64,000 bases of DNA from Seison nebaliae (taxonomy: Eukaryota > Rotifera > Pararotatoria > Seisonacea > Seisonidae). Shown here in pieces: positions 13,269 to 25,704 of this stretch. The translations under genes and the position numbers were made by a program. Numbering within the stretch: position 1 is the stretch's first letter; the number at the start of each line of letters is the position of its first letter. The notes below the pieces were generated by a model, which was not told the origin of the DNA, made no database searches, and saw only the letters and a list, made by a program, of their open reading frames with translations. The stretch is taken from contig JALJEE010002185.1 in assembly GCA_023231475.1 (NCBI GenBank), forward strand, positions 99,519 to 163,518, read 5' to 3'.

Positions 13269-15452
13269 CTAATAATGACTTATAGACAACCAGAGAATAT
13301 CCTTCTCATAGAATAATTGACTGGGATCGACAGTGGCTGCATTTCTTGCTGCTGTCAATGTTGTCATTGATGTCATCAGATCTAAAGGTTCACGTACTCT
13401 CATTCGTACTTGTAATTGAGCACCAGTAGGTCGTCGTCCATTCATTAAATCATATACATCTTCTACTGTTGCATTTGATTCAAGAGATTTCAATGGAATA
13501 TTTGCTATTCCAATGGAACGTTCAGAACGAAAAATTCCAGGTTTATAGTTGATGGAAATTTGAGCATTTCGAACTGCAATTATGCGACTAAAACGACGGT
13601 CTCTCGTATTAATTAGAATTTTAAATGAATCATTATAATCAGGTTCGACACCTCTCGCTTTCTTACCATCTCCTTCTTGTTTCTCGTCGGACGGATAAGG
13701 AAAAGTGTGATGGGGCCAAGTGTCGAATGCATCCGAATGAGAATAACCTTCAGGTAATCGATAACGAAGACCTCGAATTACAGTCAATTCTAATTGATCA
13801 GCTGCCAAATCAGGATTGGATTTGAGAATAGAAAAACTTCGTTTCTCATATTGATATGGAGGTGGCGAATGATTCTTTCTATATAACGTTTTGAGAACTT
13901 TCAATATCACTTCACCTTTCTGGACAAGATGTTCATAAAATGGAATTAAACTTTCATATTTACATCGACGACAATTTGCTAATTGTTCCAATACCAAATT
14001 TAATTGTTCTTTTGCATCACCGATCAATTTTTTCAAAATCGCATGATCATCTCCTTCGATTTTTATAGGAACAATTTCTCCTTCCATTCTTTTCTCTTGA
14101 TGAATTGGTATATTTCTTTTAGTTGATGAAGATGATGGAGAACGAGGTGCAGAAGGAACATCTTTCACATTGATCTTTAATCCTCTATTCACCATCGATT
14201 CCATTTGTTCGATTCGTTTTACAGTTCTCAAATAATCGATTGCTAACGATTTATTATGTTTCGATTTAGCATCAATTGCACATTTTTTATATTGATTCCT
14301 TCGAATTTCTAATACTTTCAACATCTTCATCGCTTGAGGAGATGTACGCATAGGAACACTCTTACTCATATTACCTGGAACGTTATCGGTAATAGCTTGA
14401 ATTGAACCTGTTTCATTATTCATTGATGGTATCTGTTTATTTGATCGAGTAGGAGATGGCAAATCATGAAAATTAGGTAATGTTGGTAAAGAATTATAAT
14501 CGAATGGTCGTTTATTCTTATATGATCGTATTGCCTCATCATATTGTCCTACCAATCGATTATATCGTCTCATTTTTCTCGAATCATCTGTTTTCTTCTT
14601 CATTTTCTCATATTCATTCTTACGGAAGAGTAATGCTTCCTCGAATGTCAAACTGGATTGATCAACATCTTCCTCAATCTTCGATTCTTCTACAACTGGA
14701 ACTGACACTGGAATTGAGACCGGTTCAATTTTCGGAGATGGTTTCATTGGCACAATTGATTTTTCTTCTTTTTTTCCTTCTTTCTTTTCCAAATTTGGTA
14801 ATTGTGGTGGTAAATCGGATATTTGTATTCCTGGCCCTTTCTCTTCCAACATTTTCATAAGTTTCTGATGAATAGAAAAATAAATATTCGATCTACTTTC
14901 ATCTCCTTCACTTTTACATTTCTCACTCGCCTCTCGATATTTGTCACACAATTCAATTGCTTTCTCAAGTGCATTATCATCGTTTCTTACATTTCTTTCA
15001 AGTTCTTCATTTTCTGTTGTTGTTGTTGTTGTTTGTAAATGTTCTTCAAAATTATTTTCATCATCCGAAATATTTTCATGTTGTTGTGTTTGCTGATTTT
15101 TTAGAATGATTGGTGCTGGAAGTTCTTCAGGAGATATGGAAATTCCTCTCATTTCTTTCTTTTTCCATTCTTCCAATTGTCCCAATTGTCGTTTATATCG
15201 TCGTAATTTCATTGATGGGAGATCAGGTTGTTCAATTGCTAATTTATAATTTCTAATTCTTTCATCTATTATCGATTGTTGTTTCTTTTCAGTTTTAACC
15301 GATGTCGGTTTAAATGTTTCCTCTTCTCCAACTAATTCTTCCAACTCTCTTAATAAATCTTCATCATTATCATTCGAAAGATCTGGTGGCGGCCCACCAA
15401 ATCCACCTTGACTTCCCAGAATTTTTTGCATTTCTTTATTGAAATCTTCCAT
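13269..15452 (-). CDS. CC2D1: CC2D1 / lethal(2) giant discs homologue
   Basis: One uninterrupted frame of 727 residues from ATG at 15452. It has four DM14 repeats (about residues 55-110, 160-215, 265-325 and 375-430), each an amphipathic helix pair followed by a short Leu-Pro linker. A C-terminal C2 domain spans about 560-690. This order is diagnostic of CC2D1A/B, called lgd in flies. The family binds ESCRT-III CHMP4/Shrub at endosomes and affects Notch receptor sorting. The frame is open for 10 codons upstream of the chosen ATG; this Met begins a conserved-looking acidic start. The gene diverges from TIM13 with 232 bp between start codons. The absence of introns is notable for so long a gene. 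Confidence 0.93.
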   Translation of the reverse strand: MEDFNKEMQKILGSQGGFGGPPPDLSNDNDEDLLRELEELVGEEETFKPTSVKTEKKQQSIIDERIRNYKLAIEQPDLPSMKLRRYKRQLGQLEEWKKKEMRGISISPEELPAPIILKNQQTQQHENISDDENNFEEHLQTTTTTTENEELERNVRNDDNALEKAIELCDKYREASEKCKSEGDESRSNIYFSIHQKLMKMLEEKGPGIQISDLPPQLPNLEKKEGKKEEKSIVPMKPSPKIEPVSIPVSVPVVEESKIEEDVDQSSLTFEEALLFRKNEYEKMKKKTDDSRKMRRYNRLVGQYDEAIRSYKNKRPFDYNSLPTLPNFHDLPSPTRSNKQIPSMNNETGSIQAITDNVPGNMSKSVPMRTSPQAMKMLKVLEIRRNQYKKCAIDAKSKHNKSLAIDYLRTVKRIEQMESMVNRGLKINVKDVPSAPRSPSSSSTKRNIPIHQEKRMEGEIVPIKIEGDDHAILKKLIGDAKEQLNLVLEQLANCRRCKYESLIPFYEHLVQKGEVILKVLKTLYRKNHSPPPYQYEKRSFSILKSNPDLAADQLELTVIRGLRYRLPEGYSHSDAFDTWPHHTFPYPSDEKQEGDGKKARGVEPDYNDSFKILINTRDRRFSRIIAVRNAQISINYKPGIFRSERSIGIANIPLKSLESNATVEDVYDLMNGRRPTGAQLQVRMRVREPLDLMTSMTTLTAARNAATVDPSQLFYEKDILWLSISHY

Positions 15453-15684
15453 CTCCTTTCCACTTGACGTTATATGATACAATTACAAAAAATTCATTAA
15501 ATAAACAAAAAAAATCTTCAAATCAATTTTTTTATCAAATTAATCATTCAATTTGTATCGAAGTGATATCATTTCAACAACAAACAATTTTATCCCAAAA
15601 AAATTTTAAAGTAAATTTCTTCAAATTTTTAGTTTTTCTTGAAATACATAACTCTACAACGATCATATCAGAATTGTAAAGAAA
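15453..15684. promoter_or_regulatory. Divergent CC2D1/TIM13 promoter interval
   Basis: The 232 bp between two oppositely directed start codons must hold both 5' UTRs and core promoters. It is A/T-rich with T runs. I see no strong TATA or known element. Confidence 0.5.
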
Positions 15685-16058
15685 ATGGATGAAATGCCAA
15701 ATATGTCCAATCTTTCCACGAACGACCGAGACAAAATTCTCACTAACGTTAAACAACAACTAGCAATGGCACAAGCACAAGAATTACTTCAAGTTTCTTT
15801 CTTCCAATTTTCATTGAATTCTCTTCACAATTAAAATTTGTCAGAAAATTTCAGATAAATGTTTCTCGGCTTGTATCACTAAACCATCAACCAGTCTCAG
15901 TCGTTACGAAGAAGTTAATTTTTCTCATTTTATTTCAATTCAAATTTATTCTCAATCTTTAGACTTGTTTAGGTAACTGTATGGATCGATATATGGAATC
16001 GTGGAGAATAGTTTCAAAATCGTTCATGGCCAAAGCTCAAGAAAGTCAATTCAATTAA
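15685..16058 (+). CDS. TIM13: Mitochondrial import chaperone Tim13
   Basis: Three exons, 15685-15792, 15845-15913 and 15963-16058, encode 90 residues. The introns are 52 and 49 nt and start GTTTCT and GTTAAT. The protein carries the twin CX3C signature of small Tim proteins (CFSAC and CLGNC) with the usual spacing. The flanks VKQQLAMAQAQELLQ and MDRYMESW match the Tim13 subtype. Tim8-Tim13 hexamers escort hydrophobic inner-membrane precursors across the intermembrane space; the cysteines are oxidised by the Mia40 relay. Length and motif order are those of a complete gene. The second exon holds the first CX3C and the third the second. Confidence 0.96.
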
Positions 16059-16642
16059 AACATTTTTTGTAAAATTTCTTTCAGAATAAATACTTTTTAT
16101 TCTTGATTCTTTTAACATATAAGTTTAAGTTCAATTTTTCAATTTTCATTTTATAAGTAGAAACTTTTACATATTTTCCATTGTAAATGAATGAGAGAAG
16201 AATGAAAGATATTCAGTATTATTTAAAAGACAATAAAAATGAATAGAATTTGATTTGAAATGAAGAAATGATGAATTATCAAATAATTAGAATCGATACT
16301 CGATTAATTAACCTATGATCGACCGATAAAGAATACTCAAAAGTTTTGGGAAAAGAAACGAAATAGAAGAAGATTTTTTAAGAAAACTTTTGTACTGTGA
16401 AATGTGGAAATTAATTATGGATCGATTAATTAATTGGTAGATGAATGATCATCAAATGACCTTTAACAATTAAACTTTGGAAATAAATCTCATTCCTGGG
16501 AGAGAGAAATGCCAAGGAAGAAATAAAAGGAAAACTAGTTCATAAAAGAAGAATGGAAAATGAATCTAAAATGTTTATAGACTTCCTAAAAAGAGACAGA
16601 CATAATAAAAATAAAGTTCCTAGATTATATATCAAGATATAC

Positions 16643-17629
16643 TTATCCTAAATCGTATAATTCCAACATTTCTTTTTCTAATTTCTTTTGGACAATTTGT
16701 TCAATGAAAACCTTTCGACGCCAACCTCGATAATTTTTCAATTGATCTGTAGCTACTTCTCCATTTTCTCCAGCCGTTTTTCGTTTCCTGGAATTTTTCA
16801 AAATTTTCCTTTTTCCATTTGTTGTGCATTTCTTTCGCTCTTCATCTGGAGAGAAGTTTTCATTCACATTCTTCCCATTCTCATTTGGCGAAGTGCCGAT
16901 TCCTGAATGATCGGAGGGTTGATCGTTTGCAATGTTGTGATTGGTTTGCGATTGATTTTGTTGGAGTTGTTGATGATTATTTAATTGTTTTAAGAATTCG
17001 TAAATCTGATATATTTGTTTTACATGTTGGGAGTTTGTCAAAGTGGAATTCTGATTAAGGATTGAAAAGAATTTTTCTTTCATATTTTGCTCCTCTAATT
17101 CTTTCTGTCGTTTTATCTGTTGGATGATCTGCGAAAAATTAATTCGATTTACATTGTCGTCATTATTCTCCATAAGTGTGTTCGCATTTATCGGTAATGA
17201 AACTTGTTGAGGAGTCGGAGATGTCGATGAAATTGACTCAGTTTGTGGTGAGCATCCACTATCATTTGATGATGTATCCATATCGAAAGAATTTTCGTGT
17301 TTGAAATTTCTGTGATTCTGTTTGGGCCAAGGATATTTTTTAGATTCCGTGACGATCATCTTGGATGAATGAATATTTGAAATATTCTCAACTGTTCTCT
17401 CTGAGTGAATGGTTGGTGGATTGTCATTCATTTCATGAGTAAACGAATTATTTGATTGAAATATTTGATTGGTATCGAATGATGTTGTTGAATTAAAATG
17501 GAGAGGAAATAATTGTGGGTATACTGTTGGTGATATTGGTATAGATGGACGAGCTAGATGATCATTCTTCTCATCATAATATTGTCCATTACATAAATTT
17601 TTATCTTGTAAAAATAATAATTGATTCAT
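16643..17629 (-). CDS. Unrecognised Q/N/S-rich protein with basic C-terminus
   Basis: A single 328-codon frame. The first 240 residues are low-complexity, rich in Asn, Gln, Ser and Thr. A basic stretch with KRK/RKRK clusters (about 270-290) looks like a nuclear localisation signal. It is followed by a short charged helix (about 295-328) containing NYRGWRRK and a Leu/Glu-rich end. I cannot match it to a family; a transcription-related nuclear protein is a guess. The base composition fits its neighbours and the stop is genuine, but 5' exons may be missing. Confidence 0.55.
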   Translation of the reverse strand: MNQLLFLQDKNLCNGQYYDEKNDHLARPSIPISPTVYPQLFPLHFNSTTSFDTNQIFQSNNSFTHEMNDNPPTIHSERTVENISNIHSSKMIVTESKKYPWPKQNHRNFKHENSFDMDTSSNDSGCSPQTESISSTSPTPQQVSLPINANTLMENNDDNVNRINFSQIIQQIKRQKELEEQNMKEKFFSILNQNSTLTNSQHVKQIYQIYEFLKQLNNHQQLQQNQSQTNHNIANDQPSDHSGIGTSPNENGKNVNENFSPDEERKKCTTNGKRKILKNSRKRKTAGENGEVATDQLKNYRGWRRKVFIEQIVQKKLEKEMLELYDLG

Positions 17630-20600
17630 TATCAGATCGTGATTACAATTCTCTTATTCCTCTTCGAAAATTCCGTTTCAGTTATTCACGATTTCTCCAA
17701 TTCGATGTCTTAATATGCATCATAAAAATTATATACTAATAACAAATTAAGAAAAAGGAAAGATTTTTTTATTAGTTTAAGGATAATTCTACCACATTCA
17801 CATGTTGCAGACTAGAATGGAAATAACTGGAATCGAACTGGAAATTGTAGAGTTCGATCTTCTAGAAAATTAAGGGAGTGAAGGAAATCATTCGAAAATC
17901 TTTATATGGACACAGATTATGTGAGACGAGCGAATTAGAATAATATTACGTTCACTAACGAAATAAATAGAATAGGAACAGATTGTTGGACGTTATCCGG
18001 ACTGTTCTCAACTCATTGATTTCTTATTAGAAAAGGTCAGTTATCAACCTTAATTTCGGACTTTTCTCAATTTTCTAGTGTTATTTCAGAAACTTTTGAA
18101 CCTTTCGAAGTGTTCTTGTGTAATTATTTTCCTAATAAAAAAAAGAAAAGGTTAACAATTGTCCTCCAATGTGTTGGACGTCATTAAATCTAATAAACTA
18201 TTTATTTAATGCCGAATATTTACGACGACAATGAAACTATATAGAGTTGTGCATATTCTGCACGTGTCTTCAATCAGAAGATATTGATGGATATAACATC
18301 ATTCAATGACAGATTATCATAATATAATTAGATAGGATTGAAATTAATATGTAGAATAAATGGACAATTAAATTTGCAATGATTAAATGAGACTTCTCTT
18401 ACTCCAAGTGAATATTTGTCAGTGTTAGTGGAGGAAACGTTTCTCCCAGAATGGAAACTCTGAGAACAAACCATATTTCGTGGTGTTGCTTCAATCGCTA
18501 ATATCCTTTATATAATATCGATCGATTATTATTTCCATCGAATAAGATTAGTATAATAATATTTAGAAAACGTAGCTGATATTATTAGAAGGTATAGCGG
18601 ATTATACAGTAGGAATTACGTGTATATTAATGTACATATTTAGAATGAAAATAAGAAGGTATCATACCTACAAGTCGAAATGGGAATTCATCATTGTTAT
18701 ACTATATCATTGTCTTAGGTTTCCTGAAAAGTTTCCGTTCTCTACTGTTCTTAATCAAGTACTCTTTCTTCAACTTAAAAATAGCATATTGAAGAGAAAT
18801 AAAATTCTTCTGCTTATTTCCTTTTCTCGTTTGATTACATTTAAGTTAAAATAAAATGAAGTTGAAAGATCTCCATTTTATTAGTTCATACGACAAAATA
18901 CCATTCGGAAGAGTTGAATGAATAGAGAATGAAGAGTTGGAGCTTAAGGAATAACATTTCTTAATATGTACAACGAGGAGATGACGAGAAACTTTTAACT
19001 TCGAGTCGTTAAAATTCAAATTATCAGATAAAAATCTCAATAGTTAGTGCTAGACACAATTTTGGAATTGCCATAAATCCGAGAAGAAATGTTACTTTCC
19101 TCTTCTTACCTTTCACTTCGTCAAAGGTTATTCCTTTCTTGAAGTAGAACAATATTCTACTTTTTTACCTAAACGCTAGAGTAAATTATTCTTTTTTAAA
19201 TCTCCCTCGAAAAAGTGAATTGAAAAGGAGAAAGGAAACATTTAATGATTTTCAATGAAATTACCATTTATAAGATAGTTACATATTAGATATTTGCATT
19301 TTGCATAATATCTCCCATTTGACATGAGTTAAAACAATAGTGTCACAAATTTTATTCAATTAAAAATTGATTCTTTCGAATTCAATTATACTTCATCAAC
19401 AGTCTAACATTCGTTAAGTATTACGTCTTCTATCGTTCCAAGTAAGAAAATTTCCATTTGATATTATTTGCTTAAGTTTAATATGGAAATAGTTAAAACA
19501 ACAATAGATGAAAGCTCATTTCAAAGTTGTGCTATACGAGAGTGGAACATGGATACTAGTCTGGAAAATAGAATGGAAGAAATGGTAGCTAACGAATTGG
19601 TAACGGGAAAGAAAATATTGGAAAGAAAGCCGTCCGTTAACCGAGAAACGGAAAATGAAGGAAATTACTAATCTTCTCATTTCACCAAAATTGGATTGTT
19701 GTCGCAAACGAAAACTTCTTAGTTGAGATGTAATAGATAACATTGTAGATGTTTATCTTGTTGACTACTTATCTGTGTCTAATAACTCTAACTAAATGAT
19801 GTGAAGTTGTGTACTTTTTAAGTATATCTTCATCACACATTAACAATTATTCGAAACTAATCTTTTCAATACAACTCTCTAAAAAAAGAGAATATTACAA
19901 TGCCATAAAAACTGGACAAGGTCATAATAAAATTTTTACTTTTTGTGTAATTTTTTTACTTATTCTTCTCCTCTTCCTTCTTTCCTCATTTTCGCTTTCT
20001 CCAGGACGTCCAACAATGAAGACACATTATATCTTATATAAATAACGGAAAGGAAATGTTAAAATTTCATGAGTTATTAAACAATATTTCGGGAGAACAT
20101 TTGTGTATAAAGATAAATAATCTTACAATTTATGGACAAACCGGACAAGATATGGTGGAATGTGATACATGAGAATTTAAATTAATAATGCGATTTGACA
20201 AGTTAACCCTACATTAATTCAACTGTTTATCTCCTCCATATAACTTCCACACTCTCAATCGATCGATAATTAGAGCTGTTAAAGCATTTCTTAATAATTT
20301 GATGATTGTAAATGAATGACCTTCTCCCATCCTATATCTCTTTTCCCATTCATTTTCCTTCTCAATCTGTTAACTGTGTCTACATTTCGGTTCAGTTTTT
20401 CTTCGGATTTAAACGGAAAAAGTAAACACTTCAAAATTAAACATGATTGTGTAATATTAGATGGTGAGATGTAACATGTCATATGAGGGAAATATCCATC
20501 ATTAATCAAACACAATGAGAATTGGAACAAATGATATAGAAGTGAAATGAAACCACCATTTTTCATTCCTCATACGCAAAACGAATAATTACTGTCCTTC

Positions 20601-22049
20601 TTTTTCGTCCATTAAACATCTATGGGATTAAACAATTTGGTAACATTCGATAATTCTTTCGAGTTAATATATGCTCATTATAATACATCTACTCTGGAAA
20701 AACTTCGCTGTCTGGGTAACGAAGATTAATTGACGTACATGCGAACAAGAATCAATGTGTTCTCGATAACGGACAAATGTCATTTAAGTCGGTTCAATCT
20801 TTAATCTCCTCCTCACTTAATCGAATATCTAGTCGATTGTCTTCTTTTTTCTCTTTTCCTCCTGCACTTCTACTTATTCCACGATTTGGTAAATATTATT
20901 TGCTGAATAAAAACATTTGATATTAAACGTCCATTTTTTAATTTTTCCTTTCGTCCTTCCTTTTTTTCACGAATTTTTTAATGTTTTTTTAAGGAAAATT
21001 TTTTATCTCTTTACCCCTTTATTCCCCGTACGACTATCGTTTGTCATGGATATTCGGAAATTGAACGGTATCGAAAATTTATTGTTAGAATATACTGGTA
21101 AAAAATTCCAAAAAACCAAAATATTTCACTAGCAAATTGGAAATATTTTATTATTACAATTACCAAAATTAATGAGGTTTCCCACATATTATGTGTACAT
21201 GCAAGAATCTATTATATGAAGGTCATTCATGGAACAACGTAACCAAAATGAATATTCGACGAAGTGTATGAATTATTAATTTCATATCGAAACAAGTGTT
21301 TAATAAACATGTAACATATATACTGTATACATATCAATCTTCTTCATATCATTCGTAATTGCCAATAAGGTCATAATTGCCAATGAGGAAAGAAAAAGAA
21401 ATTTTCTGAATTTTGGTTATCCACAACGATGAATAATTGAGTCCTCAAACAAGATATAATATTAAAAATTATGGTTCATATGTTTCAATTGAGGAAAACA
21501 CATGAGATGATGAATTAAGATGAATGCTCATTATGAATAATTATAAATACTTTTCGACTTATGCTAATGAAGAATAAGAAGATGAAGAATTAATTAAAAA
21601 ATTTTACCATTCCACGAAAATTAGAAAAATAGAATGTTAGGTCTTTGAATGTTTCGCAATTAATGATGATAATTCTTATTAACATACTGGAGGAGAATTT
21701 CCGTGCACTATTTCCAGATAAAATGACGAAAATTCTAGCACATGAATATTTATAAGAGGACTGATGAATTCGCTTATAATCTGACAAGAGAAATATCCGC
21801 AAACAGAATATAATCGGACCAATTCGTGCATAGAATTCTAGAGATTCATTAATCATTTCTTAATCGCTTTAATTCCATTCATATCTCCAAGAAATTTTGA
21901 GTTCGTTCTGATGAAATTATCAGTATATAGAATTTTCTTTAAAATCTTGGAAAATTGTTTAATAAAAATAATCAAAACTTTTTGTATTAAAAAAAAGAAT
22001 AAAATTTAAAAGATGAATTGAAAATTTGAGGTACGTATTTATGAAAGTT
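17630..22049. other. Non-coding interval between unknown gene and stomatin
   Basis: Only short A/T-rich frames are present. A frame at 19468-19671 (+) of 67 codons has mixed composition but no start context, homology or splice partner, so it is not called. A small direct repeat lies at about 21354-21386. Confidence 0.6.
21354..21386. repeat. Short tandem direct repeat
   Basis: The unit taattgccaatRagg occurs twice in close tandem, separated by tcat. Function unknown. Confidence 0.6.
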
Positions 22050-23225
22050 TTATGTCGACTTATTTTCTACCTTTTGTTCGGTCCGAAGATTCTCTAATAA
22101 TTCCATTGGAACTGGTAAAATGACAGTTGAATTACGATTCTCTTTTGTAATTGCTTTCAATGTTTGCATGTATTTCAATTGCATAGCATGCGGAGATTCA
22201 GTTAATGCATCAGCGGCTCGTTTTAATTTCATTGAGGCTCTCTCTTCATCTTCAGCCAACAATAATTTTACCTTACTTTGACGGCTGGCCGTAGCTTCTT
22301 CAATCATTTGCTTTTGCATATTTGTTGGAACTTTAATATCTTTTCTGTAAATCAGGAATCATTTCAACAAACTTTATTAAGTGACATAAAAGAAACATTT
22401 CAATTTTCTCGACATTTACTCCCCACTCTTTGACTAAGTCATTAGTTTCGTTCTAAAAATGCATTAAAGGTATTTGAAGAAATATTTAAGATTTTCAACT
22501 TTTATTTGAAGCGCTGCATTTTCACGTTGACCGATTAATGAGAATAATGTATATGAACTGGTTATAGTTCTCAATTTGTTGGAAGCGATTAATCTTGTAC
22601 TTTTCACCGAATTCTCTACGTTTCTCACCGATGCAATCACATCGACAATACGAAAATACATTGTTGCATCAATTAAAATCCAGGCAGCATCTATTGTCAG
22701 TAACTGAAAGAGTCGACGATTATCTCTATATTTTGTTAGGAAGAATAAACTTGGACTGGTGGAATGTCACATGTTATTGTTCTGATATCTACTCTTGTCA
22801 ACGAGTCGATGCATGGCAAAATAAATATGAGGCCAGGTCCTTTAACCTTCTCGTTCGTTTTACATTTTCCCAAACGATATATAACAGCTCGTTCGAAATC
22901 TTGTATCACCTGAATGAAATGAATGACAAAATTGAAAATTGAAAAAAAAAATAACTTTTAAACAGATACATAATGAAAAGGGGAATGTAATTATGATTAG
23001 AAGCCAACATAACAGAGTTAAAAAATGTCGACAGAATGTTAAGTTACCTTTGTTTAGCGATTCGTCTAGAAAGAGTTATGGTTAATATTTAATATGAAAA
23101 TGTTTGAAACTCGACACGGTGTTGATGTTAAGAGAGATATCATTGCTTTGAATTTGTTTATCATCGTTTATCTTCTGGAAATCGGGAGATTTGAATGAGA
23201 GAAGTTTAAAATTAGTTACGCTCAT
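22050..23225 (-). CDS. Stomatin / band 7 family protein
   Basis: Six exons on the minus strand: 23225-23111, 23065-22956, 22909-22751, 22703-22500, 22452-22397 and 22344-22050. Introns are 45-52 nt, all starting GTT. The product is 312 residues. A soluble N-terminus is followed by one hydrophobic hairpin (residues about 52-75, LLIIITFPFSLCI) with the family's central proline. The SPFH domain then begins VIQDFERAVIYRLGK and contains GPGLIFILPCID and DIPPVQ. The C-terminal coiled region includes VEKIEIKDIKVP and ALTESPHAMQLKYMQTL. Stomatins oligomerise on the inner membrane leaflet and modulate ion channels, for example MEC-2 in worm touch cells. The usual PPQE reads PPVQ here. Exon phases agree at every junction. 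Confidence 0.92.
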
Positions 23226-23502
23226 AAAAATATGAATATGCTCCGAAATAGTTCGTCTGTATATAGTTTGGAGAAGTAAATGTCTTCACAAGAATTATTT
23301 ATGTTTTGGAAATAGACAAATTTCTCTAGGAAGAAGCAGATCCACTCGGAAGAATGTTAAATGGAGAATATCCAAGAAATAAAATTAAAAAGAATCGTTG
23401 CCGATACAGGAGAAGGAAGAATTAGAGGAAAATCGTTTCAAATGATTAATGAAGAAGTATTAACTGATAGGAAATGGACGAAGTGGAGAAGACTAGGAAT
23501 GC

Positions 23503-25704
23503 CTAGGTGAATCTGAGAGAGAAGTGAAAGAAACAAACCATATTATTCGTTATTTTCGCTTGACAAGAATTGAGTCTTTTCGATGATTTATCTTCATCAA
23601 CTGCAGATTGTAAATGAGAATTCAATTGGTCTTCGGTTAATGACCATTGAATTAATGGTGATCGTCTTCGTTTGAACGAATATTGTTCTCTATCCATTCC
23701 CGATGTAATGGTATGTGATCGTTTATTGTTGAAAATGCACGAATTGGGATGGACAGATGGTTTGTAATTGTTTGGAAGGAATTGTGCACGATCTTTCATT
23801 CGGTAATCGGTTGATGATGTTACAGTACCAGTAGAGATGGATGATAAAGTGGTTGTTGTTTTTGGTTTTATGACAGTTGTTGGTTTGGATGAAGTGGAAA
23901 GTAAAGAATCCAATATGTTATATGAATTTGACGTTGGAAATTTTGATTTATTTCGAGCCGTATCAATCGAAGATGAGCTGTGAAGGATGTTTGTATTTCG
24001 AAGAATTCCTTTCGGAGATTGCACCACCGGAAATTTATAGTTAGAATAATCTTGATTAGTTATATCGGATTGCGTGTCAGTCGATTGATTAGCGGGCAAA
24101 CTGTTTCGATGTGAAAATTTATCAAAAATTTTGTGATGACTTTCTACTTGTTGTTGTTTGGAAGCGAGATTATAATATTGTTCTTTGCTTAGTTTTGCAA
24201 ATACGCACTGCTTTCCAGAATTCCTTTGGTTATAATACGAACAATGGTCATTTGACGGTAAATGTGTTTTTGGGAATAATGTGTATTTTGTCTTATGTTT
24301 AGTCTCCTGTATCGGGGTTGGTGAGCATAGATGATGATAAAGACAATTCTGTTGAAGTTTTTGTGAATGATGAGAATAAAGTTTTTTTTGTTGCTGATGA
24401 TGATGTTGTTTATAACATTGGATATTCCGAGAATCGTTATCTTTTCTTTGGAAATAAGTTTTATTACAATTGAATGAATTATTGTGCTTTATACATCTTG
24501 TCTGGTAATTAGAACCTGAATTTTGATCATTCTTAACAAAACACTCATCAGAGCGCATATTAGATGCATAGTTGTCGGGAGCACATTCATCTATACGATC
24601 ATTTACAAAATTAGGTATTTTCTCATTGACTGGATATTGTTGTTTTTGAGATTGGTGTTGTTGTTCTTGTTGGTGGCAATGTTGTAGTTGTTCTGGTTGT
24701 TGATGAATATATTGCGATTGTTCTAATGATTTCTTTTCAATACGAGTTTGGTGATGATTAAATTGTTGTTGTTTTTGTTGTTGTTGTTGCTGTTGTTGTT
24801 GCTTTCCAACATTACAATTGTGGGAATGAGAATGATGATTATGGAATTGATGATTAAGATGATCAAATTTTCGTTTCTTAAAAATTTCAAACTTCTTCGT
24901 ATTGCCAGTATTCAAATTTCGACTTAATTCATTAATAATATTGTTCGAATTCTTTTCTAGATTGTTTCCATTATCATACAAATAACTCTGATGTGCGAGT
25001 GCTGTGGATGAGATTAATGGCGAAACTTCATCGGACGGATCAGATTCTTTTGTTGTCGATTGTACATGATTTCTATGTACATTATACTTCAGTTGCTTTT
25101 GTTTGATGTATGATTTATTTTCACTCGAATAGGAATCTAGACAATCATCGATATTTACATGTGAACAACCTTCCCGATTATCGACTAAAGAAAATTTATG
25201 TAATCGCTTCTTTACTCTCCTCTTCTCTTCACAACAATTACTTATTTCTTCAGTGATCTCCGGTTCTTTTTTTTTGATTTGCTGTTGTTCTTTCTGTCGC
25301 TGTTGAAATTTGGAATAAGCTTCTTTCCTTTCCGATTTTTCTCTTGGGAATTTTGGAGCAGATACACTTTTCTTTCGTTCATCGAATTCTTTCTGTACGT
25401 TCGATTGTTCATTATCTAATCTTTCATTTACCTCATTAAGATTCTTATCAATGGCAACCTTTCCTGGATAAGTGTCAATTTTTTTCAATTTGGAATTTCC
25501 ATCTGTTCCATTTGTTCTTTCTTTGTTCACGATTCTTTTTGCCTTCTCTTCTTCATTAACTATAATCTCCATTGCCAATGAAGTTCCTTCCTCCATATCA
25601 CATGTAGATGGGAGATCCTTTGAATTATATGCCATTGTGCAACATGCTGATGATGATGATGATGATGTTGATGTTCTATCAGTTAAATCATTCGTCTGAT
25701 ACAT
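23503..25704 (-). CDS. Unrecognised polyglutamine, His/Ser-rich protein
   Basis: A single frame of 733 residues from ATG at 25704. It opens with a six-Ser run, has long Lys/Glu-rich and His/Gln-rich stretches, and a run of about ten Gln near residues 305-315. A basic patch (KRRRSP) lies near residue 695, followed by a possible short helix. I do not recognise any domain. The last 15 residues after ITNNM are hydrophobic and may be read-through of an intron that begins gtttgt, so the true 3' end may be elsewhere. The basic clusters and low complexity suggest a nuclear or RNA-associated protein, by inference only. Confidence 0.6.
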   Translation of the reverse strand: MYQTNDLTDRTSTSSSSSSACCTMAYNSKDLPSTCDMEEGTSLAMEIIVNEEEKAKRIVNKERTNGTDGNSKLKKIDTYPGKVAIDKNLNEVNERLDNEQSNVQKEFDERKKSVSAPKFPREKSERKEAYSKFQQRQKEQQQIKKKEPEITEEISNCCEEKRRVKKRLHKFSLVDNREGCSHVNIDDCLDSYSSENKSYIKQKQLKYNVHRNHVQSTTKESDPSDEVSPLISSTALAHQSYLYDNGNNLEKNSNNIINELSRNLNTGNTKKFEIFKKRKFDHLNHQFHNHHSHSHNCNVGKQQQQQQQQQKQQQFNHHQTRIEKKSLEQSQYIHQQPEQLQHCHQQEQQHQSQKQQYPVNEKIPNFVNDRIDECAPDNYASNMRSDECFVKNDQNSGSNYQTRCIKHNNSFNCNKTYFQRKDNDSRNIQCYKQHHHQQQKKLYSHHSQKLQQNCLYHHLCSPTPIQETKHKTKYTLFPKTHLPSNDHCSYYNQRNSGKQCVFAKLSKEQYYNLASKQQQVESHHKIFDKFSHRNSLPANQSTDTQSDITNQDYSNYKFPVVQSPKGILRNTNILHSSSSIDTARNKSKFPTSNSYNILDSLLSTSSKPTTVIKPKTTTTLSSISTGTVTSSTDYRMKDRAQFLPNNYKPSVHPNSCIFNNKRSHTITSGMDREQYSFKRRRSPLIQWSLTEDQLNSHLQSAVDEDKSSKRLNSCQAKITNNMVCFFHFSLRFT
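24750..24805 (-). repeat. CAA/CAG repeat encoding polyGln
   Basis: TTG/CTG triplets on the + strand read as Gln codons on the minus strand inside the polyQ protein. CAA and CAG are mixed, so the tract is an impure microsatellite. Confidence 0.85.

Noticed and set aside
14480-15038. + strand frames of 126 and 71 codons
   Set aside because: Antisense to CC2D1, with hydrophobic low-complexity composition produced by the opposite-strand Lys/Glu codons.
19468-19671. 67-codon + strand frame with mixed composition
   Set aside because: No homology, no phase-matched flanking exon and no start context; kept out as unsupported.
22595-22942. 115-codon + strand frame
   Set aside because: It is antisense to the stomatin exons 3 and 4, which have clear homology on the minus strand.
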